Positions 61,913-64,000 of a stretch of 64,000 bases of DNA are shown piece by piece. The notes under the pieces were generated by a model that saw nothing but the letters and a program-made list of their open reading frames with translations, made no database searches and had not been told where the DNA came from. Source of the stretch: Psoroptes ovis (Eukaryota > Arthropoda > Arachnida > Sarcoptiformes > Psoroptidae); NCBI GenBank assembly GCA_002943765.1, contig PQWQ01000002.1, forward strand, positions 3,224,001-3,288,000, in the 5' to 3' direction. Both the position numbers and the translations under genes were made by a program. The stretch's first letter is position 1. Every line of letters begins with the position of its first letter.

Positions 61913-64000
61913 TCGATGAAAAAATTATAACAAAATCAAAATTTGTTCATTTCTTCAATTTTTTGCTTCATAAAATCCATCAAAATAAATAATTTTTGTT
62001 CCACTATTCTTTTCTTTGTTTGAAAATCATTTCGAATATTATAAAGATGAATATGATTAAATAAAGATTTTCAAACGAATTTTTTCAAATCCAATTATTT
62101 TTATTAAATTTCATTTATTTAATCGAGAAAATAATAATAATAAAAACAATATTAAATTAAAAATAGAATAATTCTGACAAATTATACAAAACAAACAGGG
62201 GAAAAAAACTAATTCAGTCAACCATTCAATTTGATTTACTTGATTTCTTTTAATTAAATTATAGCTAAGAATAAAATTAATAAGAAATAAGATTTATCAT
62301 CCATACAAATTATGAATATATGAACCAAAAAATGATTCAAATAACGCAAATAGCAAATCAATTATAAGCAATTAACACAAGATGTGTGCGAAATATCAAA
62401 TGTAATTAGCAAAAATGATCGAAAAAATTCAGGCAGTGAGCATTATTTCATTTAATTTATTTTACTTCATCGATAATAAGAATAATTTATACGGAAATGG
62501 TGAAAAAAAATGAAATCAATTCCAAAAGAATTGATGTGCATAAATGTCATTCACATTCATCGTAATAATTATAATTATTATTATCTTTATTTTATGATTT
62601 TTATTGCGTTTATATTATCATGATTCCTGAATATAATAATAATAATGATATACTATGATCACACCATATGTCTCAAAAAAAAAGTTGATGATGATGATGA
62701 TTTTTTTTGGTCTAACACTAGAGAATTTTACTTTTGACATTTTCACTGTTCACAATTTACTCTCGAGAATTTACTCTCAATGTTGACTTATTGTCATTAT
62801 CATTATTATTATTATTATTATTGTTTGATATATTATGGGGACCAAAATCCATGAAATTTCCATATTTTAGCCGTTATTATTACCATGAACGTTATTTATT
62901 AGTCAGTGTAATATCGAATTAGTTTCGAATGATGGCAATTTCTTGAATTAGTTTGTTTGTTTTCCATTTTGAAATGAAATTCTCCATTTTTTTCTGAATT
63001 TTAATTTTTCTGGCTAAAAACTTGAAAGTAAGTGTTGGCTGTAAACATCATTTACATACAGAATGTCCAGAATTTCGGAGAAAAATATTTCAAAACAAAA
63101 AAAAAATCATAAAGTTTTTTTTGCTTTTAAAATTCAAAATTCAAAAACAAAAAAATAAAATTATCATCACAGATTTTGCTTTCCCACAGAAATGAACAAA
63201 ATCTTAAGTATAATTCTCATTTTGTTGTTTCATTTTGGCTTAAACTTTTAACGATTTTTCACATGTGTATTTTTGTAGGAAATTTTTCATGTATTTTCCA
63301 TATGAAGTAAGTGTGTGTTTGTGTATGTGAAATATTTGATTATTGTTTTATTGTTTTTTTTATTTACATTTTTTATTCCGAAAATAATTTCTCAAACAAA
63401 ATAAAAACATTTTAAATTTTAAAGATGAGAAGGTTCGCTAAGATTTCTTTCGCAATGGACTCCGAAGAATCGAAGAAAAACAATTCTTGATGCCTTTTTG
63501 TCGTGAAAAATTCTTGTTTGTATTTGCACACTTGTCAGCGAGATGTGAATAAACACATTTTCAAATATTGCTCACAATTCAATATATTGTTTTGGTGAAT
63601 TTTATTATTTTTCGAATTTGACAAAATAAAAAAATTTGAAAATGGATTTTTTTTAAATTTTTTTTATTACTTTTCAACCAATTTCAAATATTGTTGCTAC
63701 TTATTTTCACTGTCGTCGTTCTGGCTCATTTCTCATTGTCAATAGTGAATCGATTTTCTGTACAATTTCTTTGATTTTCAAATGTTTATTTTACTGATTG
63801 TTTTTAAATGGAAAAACCTAGTTTTAATATGATTGGAAAATGTTGAGAAAATATTTGCATTATTCTTGTAACAAAATCATCAAATTTAGAATTCTTATAT
63901 TCGCTTATCAAATATTAAATCAAAATCTTTAATAAACACTTCAAATATGTCGAAATATCGATTTTATTCCGTCAATTTTAATGATGAAAATAAGTGGATA

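Larger units (their letters stand above)
33314..64000. other. 30-kb stretch without a recognisable gene
   Basis: Continuous AT-rich DNA dominated by homopolymers and ATC/ATT/AAT, GT/CA, CATT and AAAT tracts. Isolated candidate exons at 48432-48653, 54564-54778, 54899-55204 and 60823-61050 are listed separately. Mixed-composition patches without a convincing frame include 38400-38720, 41500-41580, 42080-42420, 44650-44730, 52130-52270 and 63420-63570. It may be a giant intron, a regulatory landscape, or a set of fast-evolving genes I cannot recognise by eye. Confidence 0.5.

Overview
This is a very AT-rich stretch (roughly three quarters A+T by eye) of a compact animal genome. Three neighbouring metazoan-type genes (NHLRC2, STARD7 and RPAP2 homologues), introns of only 55 to 68 bp with GT-AG ends, Asn-rich protein inserts, abundant ATC/ATT/GT microsatellites and BEL/Pao-type LTR elements together suggest an arthropod. 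A mite of the Dermatophagoides/astigmatid kind is my best guess, but that is inference and not proven by any one sequence here.

Region 1 (1-10.3 kb) holds the confident genes. NHLRC2 (minus, only its 5' end, running off the left edge) and STARD7 (plus) are divergent across a 323-bp shared promoter. STARD7 and RPAP2 (minus) converge with 34 bp between their stop codons. Upstream of RPAP2, in tandem on the minus strand, is a two-exon gene for a 294-residue Asn-rich protein that I do not recognise. After 3.6 kb of non-coding DNA comes a single-exon gene for a calmodulin-like EF-hand protein (plus).

Region 2 (10.3-64 kb) is mostly non-coding, simple-sequence-rich DNA with no gene I can name. It carries three mobile elements. 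The first is a 795-bp miniature LTR element (19923-20717) with identical 114-bp terminal repeats and one Lys/Arg-rich reading frame spanning its interior. The second is a 93-bp mariner-like MITE (20850-20942). The third is a 3.1-kb BEL/Pao-like element (30216-33313) with identical 203-bp LTRs and a TAAA target-site duplication; it encodes Gag, zinc knuckles and an aspartic protease followed by a basic tail, but no reverse transcriptase, RNase H or integrase. Identical LTRs in elements lacking a polymerase suggest recent trans-mobilisation by an autonomous relative elsewhere.

Scattered through region 2 are small open frames with splice-like edges and mixed amino-acid composition (near 16.8, 17.6, 22.0, 25.0, 48.5, 54.7, 55.0 and 60.9 kb). 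They may be exons of unrecognised genes, terminal exons of genes with long introns, or decayed genes. They are listed at low confidence because long chance frames are common in DNA this AT-rich. No tRNA, rRNA or CRISPR array was seen.
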